From Eurosta solidaginis (lineage: Eukaryota > Arthropoda > Insecta > Diptera > Tephritidae), in contig NC_090319.1 of NCBI RefSeq assembly GCF_040869045.1, positions 68,172,779 to 68,236,778 of the forward strand: 64,000 nucleotides of DNA, given 5' to 3'. Each line of letters starts with the position of its first letter. Position 1 is the first letter of the stretch. Shown here piece by piece: positions 54,873 through 64,000 of the stretch. A program made the position numbers and the translations under genes. Under the pieces are notes generated by a model that was given only the letters and a program-made list of their open reading frames with translations, did not search any database and was not told where the DNA came from.

Positions 54873-55449
54873 CAGGCATGCTTAACCAACGAACCGATAT
54901 CATTTCGTTACGATAATTAACGTTAATAAACGAAACAAAGCCATTTCGTTTCGTTTATTAACGTTAAGAACGTCAAATTAACGAAATGATTTTGTTTCGT
55001 TTTCTGGCATATCAAATCGAAATCAAATCGTTTATGTTGATTATTAATTTTAAGCTTTGCTGGCAAAGCTGATTGATGGCGGAGTCATTAAAGGTGAAAG
55101 CCTTAGCCAAGCTGATTGGAACTTTTCTCATGAAGTTTGACAATACGAACATTTCTCAGAGTATTTTTGACATTACCACCAACGAATTACACAAACAAAT
55201 TACATGGAGTTTGTGTGTATGTCCGCTACTGTTACCGCCTTACGGCTTCACCATGGCTATAGCATTGCCAGCACAATTCAAACATAAAGTATCACGTTTT
55301 TAACGTTAACGAAAGCTTTTCGTTTCGGTTAAAAACGAGCGACAATTTACCTTAATAATTTGTTTATCGATAAAATTTCGAAGTATTTCAACGGAAACGG
55401 TGGAAATTTTTTTGATAAACTATTAGGTTAACGTTAAGGTGCATCCCTG
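54873..55449 (+). mobile_element. hAT-type MITE, copy 1
   Basis: It starts CAGGCATGCTTAACCAACGA and ends GTGCATCCCTG, so the ends are imperfect inverses (CAGGSATGC). Flanks ATAAAAAG (54865-54872) and GTAAAAAG (55450-55457) agree at seven of eight bases. The arms are rich in TTAACGTTAA and ACGAAACGAAA words. An apparent 76-codon frame inside is not a gene. Copy 2 is at 57211 in the opposite orientation. Confidence 0.85.
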
Positions 55450-55599
55450 GTAAAAAGCCATCTTGAACATGTAAAGACCATCTTCACAGTTGCGCTTTCC
55501 ATATTTCTCACAGGGAATCTTAACACCGCCGTACGCAGTGTTTATTCGTTGCTGTCTTGCTAACGACTGAACGATGGAGAGTAACAAGCCAACCTAAAA

Positions 55600-55820
55600 C
55601 TGGAGGCATTGGTGCTTTATCGGTAACCGTATCGGTAACCTTATAACAGCTGATTTGACCAACCATATGAGAATCAATGCAATCGATTATTGGTGCCGCT
55701 AAGGTCGTAACCGTATCGTAGCCAACCAATTGGGGTTTGGTTTACCGTCGTAACGATAAACAGCTGATTACGTTAGGGATACGGATACAGCGATACGACA
55801 TACGGCACCAATGACTCCGG
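55600..55820. mobile_element. MITE, 221 bp, CTGGAGGCATTGGTGC ends
   Basis: Left CTGGAGGCATTGGTGC and right, reversed, CCGGAGTCATTGGTGC continue into arms with 'cgtatcg' repeats and AACAGCTGATT. Most of the element can fold on itself. Confidence 0.7.
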
Positions 55821-55934
55821 CTTAATATAAATGAACGCAACTCATTTTCTGTCAAAAATGCCTTATGCACATACAACTTGTATGAGAGCAACCCAAATTG
55901 AATTTGCTGCGTGAAAACCTAACTCGATTTCTAA

Positions 55935-56292
55935 AGCCCACCTTACTGATACTTAGCATAGACTTGACTTGACTTGGCGTAAACTTGGCAACTTAGCCAC
56001 GATTATACTCCACTTGGCGCATAAAATCTGGCATCATAATCAGCGTTGAAATTTATTTTTAAATAAATGTCAATTTGTATGAAAAAATGTCAAAATGAAA
56101 TGGTATCAAACAAATGGCATCTCAAAATGTAAAAGTCACTTAGAACTTACATAGAAAATCAAAATTCAACAGACTTCTAAGTCAAGTTAAGTTTTGAGTA
56201 ATCAGTAACATGCAATGTTCATTTAACAGAACTGTAAGTGACAGTTCGCAAGCCAAGTCAAGTCTATGCTAAGTAACAGTAATGGAGCCTTA
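55935..56292. mobile_element. TTAA-type MITE, copy A
   Basis: Left 'cttactgatacttagcatag' and right 'ctatgctaagtaacagtaat' are inverse ends of the family whose complete copy is at 57115-58056. Inside: 'gccacgattatactccactt', 'atctggcatcataatca', 'tggcatctcaaaatgtaaa'. The ends are decayed (GCCCACC, GGAGCC) and only the right side keeps TTAA. Confidence 0.75.
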
Positions 56293-56344
56293 ATTTTTGT
56301 TTTGCGTGAGATTTAGATTTGACGTTTGCACTCATGCTTTACAT

Positions 56345-56912
56345 TGTTGCAACGCATGCTTTGAGGCCGCGGTACAATGACATTTTTCATATAGATGCGT
56401 TTAACACAAGCTTATGCATTCCAATAACATCGCCACAATCAACCAAGATGTTTCGTTTGTAAATATGAAGGAATTTCAGACTTGGCAATAGAAGTTTATT
56501 ACCCTTTGCCCACTCTCATACAAAATTTCGCGAAGCACTGTTGTAAACATTCTCCCTATACAACAAAAATACTTGCTAACATATCTTGTGTCGATTTCGA
56601 TTGTTATATTACAGTTTTTAATTGTGAAAAATGTTAGAAAAATTACCAACCAGTAGGAAAAATAATTTCACTTGCAAAGTGTGCCAACACCCTTAGCCAA
56701 AGCAAATGTCAAATTCTTCTTCTTATGATTTGCTTGGAACAAAATTGGAAAGTTGGCTACTTTTCAATATCAGGTGGCGCCAGTGTCGCTCATTCTACCA
56801 TTCTCCATAAAAATACGTGCAATCTACTCATAATGCATAAGCTTGTGTTAAACTCATCTATATGAAAAAGTGCTTATGTGACGGACCAATTACATTGTCG
56901 CAACGAATGCTT
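56345..56912. mobile_element. Element with ~77 bp inverted ends
   Basis: 'acattgttgcaacgcatgct', 'tttttcatatagatgcgttt' and 'aacacaagcttatgcatt' (56345-56422) recur inverted at 56829-56912. Between the arms is 400 bp of A/T-rich DNA, with no frame. Confidence 0.75.
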
Positions 56913-56991
56913 ATTTGGGTTAGGACAAAAAACGCCGGTTGTTTGCGTGCGCTAAAAAACGCAGTGCGGTTTTATTAGGTTGGCATGTAAA

Positions 56992-57110
56992 GGGCCCATT
57001 ACTGATACTTAGCATATACTTTACTTGACTTGAGAACTGTCAGTTACAGTTCTGTTAAATGAACATTGCATGTTACTGATTACTCAAAACTTAGCAACAC
57101 TTAACTTGAC
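56992..57110. mobile_element. TTAA-type MITE, inverted half copy B
   Basis: It starts GGGCCCATTACTGATACTTA and is the inverse of the right end of the copy at 57115-58056 (through 'cagttacagttctgttaaat', 'gcatgttactgattactcaa'). It is directly followed by TTAA and the full copy. Confidence 0.8.
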
Positions 57111-57114
57111 TTAA

Positions 57115-58056
57115 GGGCCCATTACTGATACTTAGCATAGACTTGACTTGACTTGGCGTAAACCTGGCAACTTAGCCACGATTATACTCCACTTAGCGCA
57201 TACAATCTGGCAGGGATGCACCTTAACGTTAAGCTAATCGTTTATCAAAAAATTTCCACCGTTTCCGTTGAAACACTTCGAAATTTTATCGATAAAGAAA
57301 TTATCAAGATAAATTGTATCTCGTTTTTAACCGAAACGAAAAGCTTTCGTTAACGTTAAAAACGTTAACGAAAACGTGATACTTTATGTTTGAATTGTGC
57401 TGGCAATGCTATAGCCATGGTGAAGCCGTAAGGTGGCAACAACGAGCGCACATACACACACAAACTCTATGTAATTTGTTTGTGTAATTCGTTGGTGGTA
57501 ATGTCAAAAATACTCTGAGGAATGTTCGTACTGTCAAAATTCATGAGAAAAGTTGCAATCAGCTTGGATAATGCTTTCACCTTTAATGACTCCGCCATCA
57601 ATCAGCTTTGCCAGCATAGTTTGAAATTAATAATCAACATAAACGATTTGATTTCGTTTTGATATGGCAGAAAACGAAACGAAATCATTTCGTTAATTTG
57701 ACGATCTTAACGTTAATAAACGAAACGAAATGACTTCGTTTCGTTTATTAACGTTGATTATCTAAACGAAATGATATCGTTTCGTTGGTTAAGCATGCCC
57801 GCAATCTGGCATCATAATCAACACATGTCAATTTGTATGACAAAATGTCAAAATGAAATAGAAACAAACAAATGGCATCTCAAAATGTAAACGTCACTTA
57901 GAACTTACATAGAAAATCAAAATTCAACAGAATTCAAGTAAAGTTAAGTGCTGCTATGTGTTGAGTAATCAGTAACATGCAATGTTCATTTAACAGAACT
58001 GTAAGTGACAGTTCTCAAGTCTAGTCAAGTCTATGCTAAGTATCAGTAATGGGCCC
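57115..58056. mobile_element. TTAA-type MITE, full copy C, interrupted by a hAT MITE
   Basis: Ends GGGCCCATTACTGATACTTA and its inverse are flanked by TTAA (57111-57114) and TTTA (58057-58060). A TTAA target is the mark of piggyBac-type transposition; the class is inferred. The hAT MITE at 57211-57801 lies inside; without it the element is about 343 bp. Confidence 0.8.
57211..57801 (-). mobile_element. hAT-type MITE, copy 2, exact TSD CAATCTGG
   Basis: It starts CAGGGATGCACCTTAACG and ends GGTTAAGCATGCCCG. It is the inverse of copy 1 at 54873-55449 over its whole length (shared 'ccaccgtttccgtt', 'gctggcaatgctatagccatgg', 'atgactccgccatcaatcag'). CAATCTGG is duplicated exactly at 57203-57210 and 57802-57809. 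It interrupts the 'caatctggcatcat' word of the TTAA-type MITE, so it is the younger element. Confidence 0.92.
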
Positions 58057-58282
58057 TTTAGAAGTCTGTTGAATTTTGATTTTCTTTGTAAGTTCTAAGT
58101 GACGTTTACATTTTGAGATGCCATTTGTTTGTTTTCATTTCATTTTGACATTTTGTCATACAAATTGACATTTATTGATTATGATGCCAGATTGCATGCG
58201 CTAAGTGGAGTATAATCGTGGCTAAGTCGCCCAGTTTACGCCAAGTCAAGGCATTTCTATGCTAAGTATCAGTAATGGGCCC
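58057..58282. mobile_element. TTAA-type MITE, inverted half copy D
   Basis: It runs on from copy C as the inverse of the left and middle part of the family ('gaagtctgttgaattttgat', 'gccatttgtttgttttcatt', 'agtggagtataatcgtgg') and ends in GTAATGGGCCC followed by TTAA at 58283-58286. It still carries the uninterrupted 'gccagattgcatgcg' site that the hAT MITE hit in copy C. Confidence 0.8.
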
Positions 58283-58347
58283 TTAAGAGTATGTGTGAAG
58301 AATTCTGGCTCAATTAAGCTATGACACGCCGACCACTGGTTTACATA

Positions 58348-58405
58348 TATGCACAATAGATCTACACAAAGGTCGCAGTGGTTCCAGGCCTAATAATATA
58401 TAAGT
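58348..58405 (+). mobile_element. LOA-like LINE 3' tail fragment
   Basis: 'tgcacaatagatctacacaaagg', 'cgcagtggttccaggcctaa' and 'taata' equal the 3' UTR end at 29935-29990. Such tiny 3' pieces arise from severe 5' truncation. Confidence 0.7.
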
Positions 58406-58574
58406 TTATTCAACAAAACACCAAAAAGCTTAACTTATGTACATACATACATATGTATTCTGATATGTGCGGCCTAACAATGGTTATTAGTAATTAATTA
58501 CGCTTAATTAATGGAAGTACATGCTTGAGAACTACTTGTTAATGGAATTTTACGTTTTTTACCGGAGAAAATTT

Positions 58575-59160
58575 ATTTGGTTAGGGTGAACTGGCAGGTC
58601 AATAAAGACCTCACATAGAATGAATGTGTGCATAGTCGTACCAAAATTTGTTTGACGACCAAACGGAAAACCCCAAATCAGGAACCAGGTCTTATCCATG
58701 TTATAGAATAATTCCGTCCGGCAAATACTAGAAGCTTTCTAGGACCCAGCTTAATTGCTGCCTCGAGATCTGGTAACTCTACCGCCCCTAGTAGCTGCCG
58801 CCTTGACCTGCGTGCAGGGCATGAAACACAGAACGTGCTCAACCGTTTATTCCTGCAGCTGGCACTTCCTACATCTGCTGTTACTAACGAGACCTAATTT
58901 ATAAGCATGTGATGCCAGAAGGCAGTGCCATCTTGCTCCTTAAGTCTTCTCTCTTCGAAAACATGAGCTCTTTTGTGAGTCTAATATCGTAGGCGTGGCA
59001 CATGATCTTAGAAATTCTGAAGCCCTGCGCTTCTGTCCATGCCTTTCCTGCTTGATGGATCATATGCATCTACGGTCTCCTTTTCTCCGAAATGGATCGG
59101 AAATTGTCAATTCAGTGAGTACAGAATCCTCCTTTGCCAAATCATCAGCCTTTTCGTTAC
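58575..59160 (-). pseudogene. LINE C-terminal and 3' UTR fragment
   Basis: Minus strand from about 59160: 'KVTKRLMIWQRR', 'LKEQDGTAFWHHML', 'VSLVTADVGSASCRNKRLS', 'TFCVSCPARRSRRQLLGAVE' and 'LPDLEAAIKLGPRKLLVFAG'. The 3' UTR follows and ends near 58575 with 'gtgaggtctttattgacctgcc'. The 'CxxC...H..C' and 'R..LLG' pattern is that of the C-terminal zinc-knuckle region after RNase H in I/R1/LOA-type LINEs. Stops interrupt it. The 3' UTR copy at 53090 is the same family. Confidence 0.7.
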
Positions 59161-59185
59161 CTTTTAGCACTTTATGACCAATTTA

Positions 59186-59262
59186 GAAGGGAATTTACGT
59201 CGCAATTTGGAAAAGAAGCTCGCCCAAGTCCCCTCGGAGGTAACACGTGCCAAATATTTCAT
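59186..59262 (+). mobile_element. 3' end of tRNA-derived SINE (fragment)
   Basis: 'cgtcgcaatttggaaaagaag', 'ctcgcccaagtcccctcgga' and 'ggtaacacgtgcc' correspond in order to the SINE end seen inverted at 49811-49880. It is more diverged than the other copies. Confidence 0.6.
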
Positions 59263-60051
59263 TTTTCACGTTATAGAAGAACAGCAAGTTCAAGTTTGCT
59301 TCAGCAGTATTGCTATGAGCTGGTGTAAAAGCTTAGATATATTAAATAGGTTTCCCGGACATCTTCCATGTCATAAAGGGACACTTTGCTAAGTTAAGAA
59401 AACAACATCTGAAAACAACTGATGCCATAGTGTTAGCTCATTTTAGCTTTTCCGAGTAAATTGGTGTCACTTTCTTCCCTCCTATTGGCCAATCAACCAG
59501 TTAATTTTTTCCACCATTTATTTCCGACATGCTATTAATAATTCCATCCTCTTTCTGTTTTACAGATTTCGAGGTACTTGATTCCTCGACACTGCAAGTT
59601 TCCCTTGCCCTATATCTTGCAGTTTTACCGATGTTTGTCTTATAGTCACGGCCAGCTTGTCTCACGGCCTTGAAGTTTGGATATTTCATTTCCTTTTTTC
59701 CATCTAGAAAGATGGCTTGTCGCCTTTATCCGCTCGCTGTTAAAGCTCTTAATGCTGTCCCCATCTCAGGCCCTCGTTTTTCTCTTTGTTGCGGTTTCCT
59801 TGCTTTTTGGATGCGAGTTATTGCTTTTAATGCCATTTTCTCGCACTTGTCACCCATATCTCGGTCAACATCTGTTCAGTTATTCATTTGTACGGCGAGC
59901 TCAGCTGTCTAATATCGAGAATGGAGAAAACGAGCCGTTTTAAGTAGCGCCCTTTATCTTTGATAAGCCCAACGTTACTTCTTCGGCCGATCTGGTTTCG
60001 GGCCGAATATACCGCCTAGCAAAAAATCATCTAATAGGTACGACCCGCATA
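59263..60051. other. Unassigned sequence
   Basis: 59490-59950 is more balanced in base composition and has an 80-88 codon frame in two phases, without recognisable domains. It may be decayed LINE sequence of unknown family. Confidence 0.35.
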
Positions 60052-60055
60052 ATAC

Positions 60056-60581
60056 TGTTACGAATATTAGTGACACTAAGTGATACTCACATCACTAGTC
60101 TGATGCTAAGTAAATGAAGCCACAACAACAATAAAGCAGCGAATCAATCATTATGTCTACACATATGTCAGTACACCCAGCGGAGAAGAGCCGCGCAAAC
60201 ACATGAATATATCTTATCTGAGATGCTCCCAAAAGTAGGCAATTATCTGTGGAAGTAACACTCACATATACACGCGCATATGAGAAGCTATACACGTACA
60301 TCTGTAGTTATAATTTTATTAGCTACTGCTAAGTAAATTCTGGAAACGCCTAGAAGTATGGAACAAGGAAATCGAAGAGTATAAAAAGCAGCAACAGTAG
60401 AGGCACGAGAATCAGTTTGGTTTAGGCAAGCTATCAGTTGCGAAGTATAAGTGTTATTGTGAAGTACTTTAATAAAGGCCATTTTGCTTTATTGAATAGT
60501 GGAGTTATTTATTCAACAGTTTAGTGATTCGAACGTTAGTAGAAGGTTGCAAATAAGAGGAATTGCAGTAAATTCGTTACA
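60056..60581 (+). mobile_element. Solo LTR (gypsy-like), TSD ATAC
   Basis: TGTTACGAATATTAG...AATTCGTTACA, 526 bp, is flanked by ATAC on both sides (60052-60055, 60582-60585). It contains GAGTATAAAAAGCAGC near 60378 (TATA-type promoter) and AATAAAGG near 60471 (poly(A) signal), in the expected order for U3-R-U5. The same family is at 661-1397 and 8157-8410. It has no internal region, hence a solo LTR. Confidence 0.88.
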
Positions 60582-60639
60582 ATACCATAATGTGGAATTG
60601 ACAGTTCTTGGTCACTGACTGCTCAGCCACTTAGTCCAT

Positions 60640-60865
60640 CTTTATGGATATCGGCTTAGCGCGCACTGCATTGGCAAGAAGGCTGAGGGTTCAATGTGGT
60701 CATATTAAATCGTTCCCGAGACGGTCGGACTAGTACCTTAATGGTGCTTGTTACCGGAATATACCCGATCTATATCCGGCTAAGGATCAACATCGATAAC
60801 ACTCCCCAAAACCTTCGGGGAGTGTTTTTATCGCTACAACAACAAGAACAACAACAACAAGTTAT
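60640..60865 (+). mobile_element. CAA-tailed SINE-like element, 3' part
   Basis: 'ccttaatggtgcttgttacc', 'gatctatatccggctaagg', hairpin CTCCCC..GGGGAG near 60806, then CTACAACAACAAGAACAACAACAACAAG. It is the same family as 42066-42494 but in the forward orientation. Confidence 0.75.
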
Positions 60866-61426
60866 CTGAGCAGTTACTTTAAGTCCATCTAGATCGGAAA
60901 CTTTGCCATAAAGATGATATTGGACATCTATATAATGTAACCTACATTTATAGCTTTGTTTTTGACAAGCTGGTTTAAATTAGCTATTGTAAAAATTTCA
61001 AAAACAAAATTCATCAATATGCGTCTTAAACCGTTCATATAAAGGAAGTACTTCGAAATATTGTTTCTTATTTTGATTTTGCATGTTTGTGTCTCGGTGC
61101 TCCGAACTATGTGTGAAGCTTCAAGTTTGTAGCCTAATGGTTTCTTAATTTCACTCTCTTTGGCCTCTGAATACGTTTAAAACTTCATATTTTTAACTTT
61201 CTAGAAAGTTACTCAAAAATCGATCGAAAGATCCCAAATCTAGTATGAGCTTTGTTATTTTCTCGATCATCTGAACTTTCTATGAGGTTTGAAATTGGTC
61301 GCAAGATTTCCTCTTAAGGTACGGTGTTTCTGAACGTTTCGCCTCGGGCGCAAACTATTATAAATATTTCGTCAGCGAAACGTCTTGTCAAATGATAGTT
61401 TACATACATGATTCAATTACTAGAGG
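60866..61426. other. Unassigned sequence
   Basis: 61190-61340 shares a few words with the satellite family ('aaagttactcaaaaatcgatcg', 'gatttcctctt'). Nothing else recognised. Confidence 0.35.
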
Positions 61427-62035
61427 TTTGTTCTTCAATGATGACAGACCTTTGACACTCCCAAATTGAAAAATCTGGACGGGTTGCTTTTACGAAGTAA
61501 GGAAAACGGGAATAATTCAATACTCTTCAGTGAAATTGTAGTAGACAAGTATCTTTGGTAGTCTATTAGTAGTGATAATACATTTTCAAATGCCAAACGT
61601 TTTTTGGGGAAATAATTCATTTTCTACTAAATATTTCGTTAATTGATAAAGTTATGTTGGTTTGGTCATTCTTTCAGAAATTGTTTAAAGAATGCCGTAC
61701 GTTAGAATTTTATGCAAAAATGCACTGTCTCAAATTTTTTCCAAAACTCCCTACATGAGCATAAGTTGAATCCATTTTGTCATAAGAGGGAGTTAATGAA
61801 AAGCATTCTGAGATGAAGCGTTTTTCAATCTAACTCTAATATAGGGCGGTTTTGTGACAAATCTTGAATTGGGAAATTTTTGAAAAATATTTTGAGACAG
61901 CATGATTTTGAACAAGCAGCCGACATGGGGTGATAGGCTACTCAGCAGGCGCAATGAACTGACAAAAAGAAAAATAAAAGCAAATGGCTTATTGTCTTAG
62001 AACTTTATATTCCTACCTGACTTTGACAGAAGAGT
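61427..62035. repeat. ~0.6 kb direct repeat, copy 1
   Basis: Shared in order with 63442-64000: 'ggtttgttcttcaatga', 'ctcccaaattgaaaaatct', 'attgtagtaga', 'attagtagtgataata', 'ttttctactaaatatttcgt', 'ataagagggagttaatgaaa', 'agcattctgag', 'tatggcttattgtcttagaac'. The two copies are about 2015 bp apart start to start, in the same orientation. No protein frame is conserved. Confidence 0.85.
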
Positions 62036-63441
62036 TAAGCTTTTGTGCGGTCGTGCTACACAGGGAGTATTCACCTTTTTGTTCTGAAATTTCGGAAAGC
62101 TCTTTTCCGTTAAGTATTCATGGAAGCGTTCCGGATAAACCGTTAATTTAGAATATTCGGAATACGTTCATTTGATACTACCTCACGAGGTCCGAATATA
62201 CATAATATTCCAATTATATACCGATTATCCAAATTCTTAAATGGAGGCGAATGTTCCGAACATACGGAATTAATAGAACAGAAGGTCGACTTTTAATACG
62301 CGCCCACAAATATCGAAAGAAGTGTCAAAAGACGCGTATTATATCGATAACAATAATTCGAAGGCGGAAATAAAAATTTTAGCTCGTTCAAAAGATATTG
62401 ACGAAAACCCGAAAAATGACCCAGGGTTGCGTTGGCGGCCTTCGGCCGAGCTTATGAAAAAATACCCTGGCAGGTCCACCAATGAGGTGGGATCAATACT
62501 AAATGCATGCAAAATCTCTTTGTACACAACATTTTTTTCAGTGAACAAAAACATTACAACAACCACATGAAAGTTGCCAACTTCAAATGCAAATATCTCC
62601 GGACAGAGATACAATTTCTCTTTTCCCAATGAGTAAATTTCGTTATGGCATCTCCATTATTTACTAATGACATTTTTATGTGAGTCGATTTAATAGTCGA
62701 GGTTTTGACTTTGAACGATGAATTTTTAATTGGTTTAGGTTTCGTATGTTCATAGGTTTACGAAATTGCGCGATTCCTTGGTGTCCGTACTTTTCATAAA
62801 ACCTATGTTCAGCCACACTAATAGATAATGGCATAGTTAATATGTAAATTCATCATAAAATTAAAGTAAATGTTCTAAGGAATTATGCAGTTAAGTACTT
62901 ATCGGGTATTTGTAAACTGATTGCTTCCTATTTCTACTACTAATATTTTTTGAAAATTCGCAAAGAAACAACACAGTTAACGGATGTCAATTCGATTTGG
63001 GAGCAAAATGGCTGCAATTGTCAAAAAGTGTGTCTGTCTAGCAAACCTCTTGTAATTGAATCATGCTGCAAAACATTGTAAATTTTACCAAGTAGCGCAA
63101 CTAACAGCTGATCGGGTGAAAATTCGCACATTCACACGCACAGTTCTCGACTCAGTTTCAAAACAAAACTTTAGATTATTTAATTCAAATTTTAAAGTGA
63201 GATAATCCTTACAAATTTATGTATACAGAATATATATAGGGTTTTTGTTGTTTTTAAAACAATAGTTTTATTTATATTAAAGCCTTTATCATTTTTTTTT
63301 TTAACTTTGAAAAATCTCCGAACACCATTCCTTCATTATATGACATTCGACTGCCTAGTCCACTGCCTTCCACTCTATTCGCAACATAACCTTTACTTAA
63401 GCTGCCAAACTATATAGTAAACAATGCTGCAAAAATTGTTA
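62036..63441. other. Sequence between the direct repeats
   Basis: An 82-codon plus-strand frame (62322-62570, 'NPKNDPGLRWRPSAELMKKYPG') overlaps a 96-codon minus-strand frame. Neither shows a domain that I recognise. Near 63150 'gactcagtttcaaaac' resembles a fly initiator, followed by a possible donor AAAG|GTGAG-like site at 63198, which is weak. Confidence 0.35.
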
Positions 63442-64000
63442 GGTTTGTTCTTCAATGACGGCAGAGCTTTGAAACTCCCAAATTGAAAAATCTTGACGAG
63501 TTGCTTTTACTAAGTAAGGAAACCGGGTTATAATTAAATCCCCTTTAACGAAAATTGTAGTAGAAAAGTACCTTTAGTAGTTACTACTAATTAGTATATT
63601 AGTAGTGATAATAAATTTGTAAATGCCAATAGGTTTTGGAGGAAAAAATTAATTTTCTACTAAATATTTCGTGAATTGAAGAAAAGCTATGTCGGTTTAG
63701 AATTTTATTCAAAAATACAATATATCAAAATTTGTTTCGAAAACTCCCTATATGAGCATTAGTTCAATGCATTTTTACATAAGAGGGAGTTAATGAAAAG
63801 CATTCTGAGGCGTTCTCCAATCTAATTCTAATAAAGGGCGTTTTTGTGACAAATCAAGAAATAGGAAGTTTTTGAAAAATATTTTGAGATAGGACGATAT
63901 TGAAAAGGCATCCGACATGGTCTAACAAAAAAAAATAAAAGAATATGGCTTATTGTCTTAGAACTTCATATTCCGGTCTTGACTATGACAGAAAAATTCA
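63442..64000. repeat. ~0.6 kb direct repeat, copy 2 (runs to window end)
   Basis: It is the second copy of 61427-62035, with small insertions and deletions (for example an extra 'agttactactaattagtata' near 63578). It continues to the last base of the window, so its true length is unknown. Confidence 0.85.

Noticed and set aside
55073..55303. 76-codon plus-strand frame
   Set aside because: Internal to the hAT-type MITE; the second copy at 57211 breaks the frame.
63150..63200. Initiator-like TCAGTT and a possible splice donor suggesting a promoter and first exon
   Set aside because: Only short, common motifs; no downstream coding exon in the window.

Overview
The window looks like euchromatic DNA of a higher fly (Brachycera, most likely a tephritid fruit fly). 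The evidence is a nearly Drosophila-identical Pumilio RNA-binding domain, a takeout/JHBP-family gene, short spliced introns, strong A+T richness, and dense dipteran transposon types. These include LOA-like and R1-like LINEs, hAT and Tc1/mariner-type elements, solo gypsy-like LTRs and tRNA-derived SINEs. The species call is inference; no search was run.

Layout. 1-5306: upstream pumilio intron with a solo LTR, a LINE scrap and a MITE. 5307-9641: the last three coding exons of pumilio on the + strand (637 visible residues: polyalanine-rich region, all eight PUF repeats, Ser/Thr-rich tail). 9642 to about 24800: A/T-rich, UGUA-rich sequence that is probably 3' UTR or 3' flank, broken by tandem repeats and two related Tc1/mariner-type MITEs. 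25000-43400: transposon graveyard with hAT remnants, several LINE pseudogenes, SINEs, and a 2.27 kb hAT element inserted in a LINE. 43436-51948: a takeout/JHBP gene on the - strand; four exons encode everything except the expected signal-peptide exon, and a 7.7 kb intron is filled with LINE scraps, SINEs, a ~157 bp satellite and other repeats. 52000-58300: an unusually dense cluster of MITEs and nested palindromes. 58300-64000: LINE and SINE scraps, a solo LTR with a target-site duplication, and two direct copies of a ~0.6 kb sequence.

The only two host genes I can support are convergent: pumilio (+) and the takeout-like gene (-) face each other across roughly 34 kb. The rest is mobile or repetitive DNA. 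Many insertions can be dated relative to each other by nesting and target-site duplications. The least expected signals are repeated hammerhead-ribozyme-like cores in the pumilio 3' flank, a MITE family whose internal hairpin has been triplicated, and the palindromic MITE cluster at 55-58 kb. I found no novel protein-coding system, no CRISPR array and no intact RNA gene.
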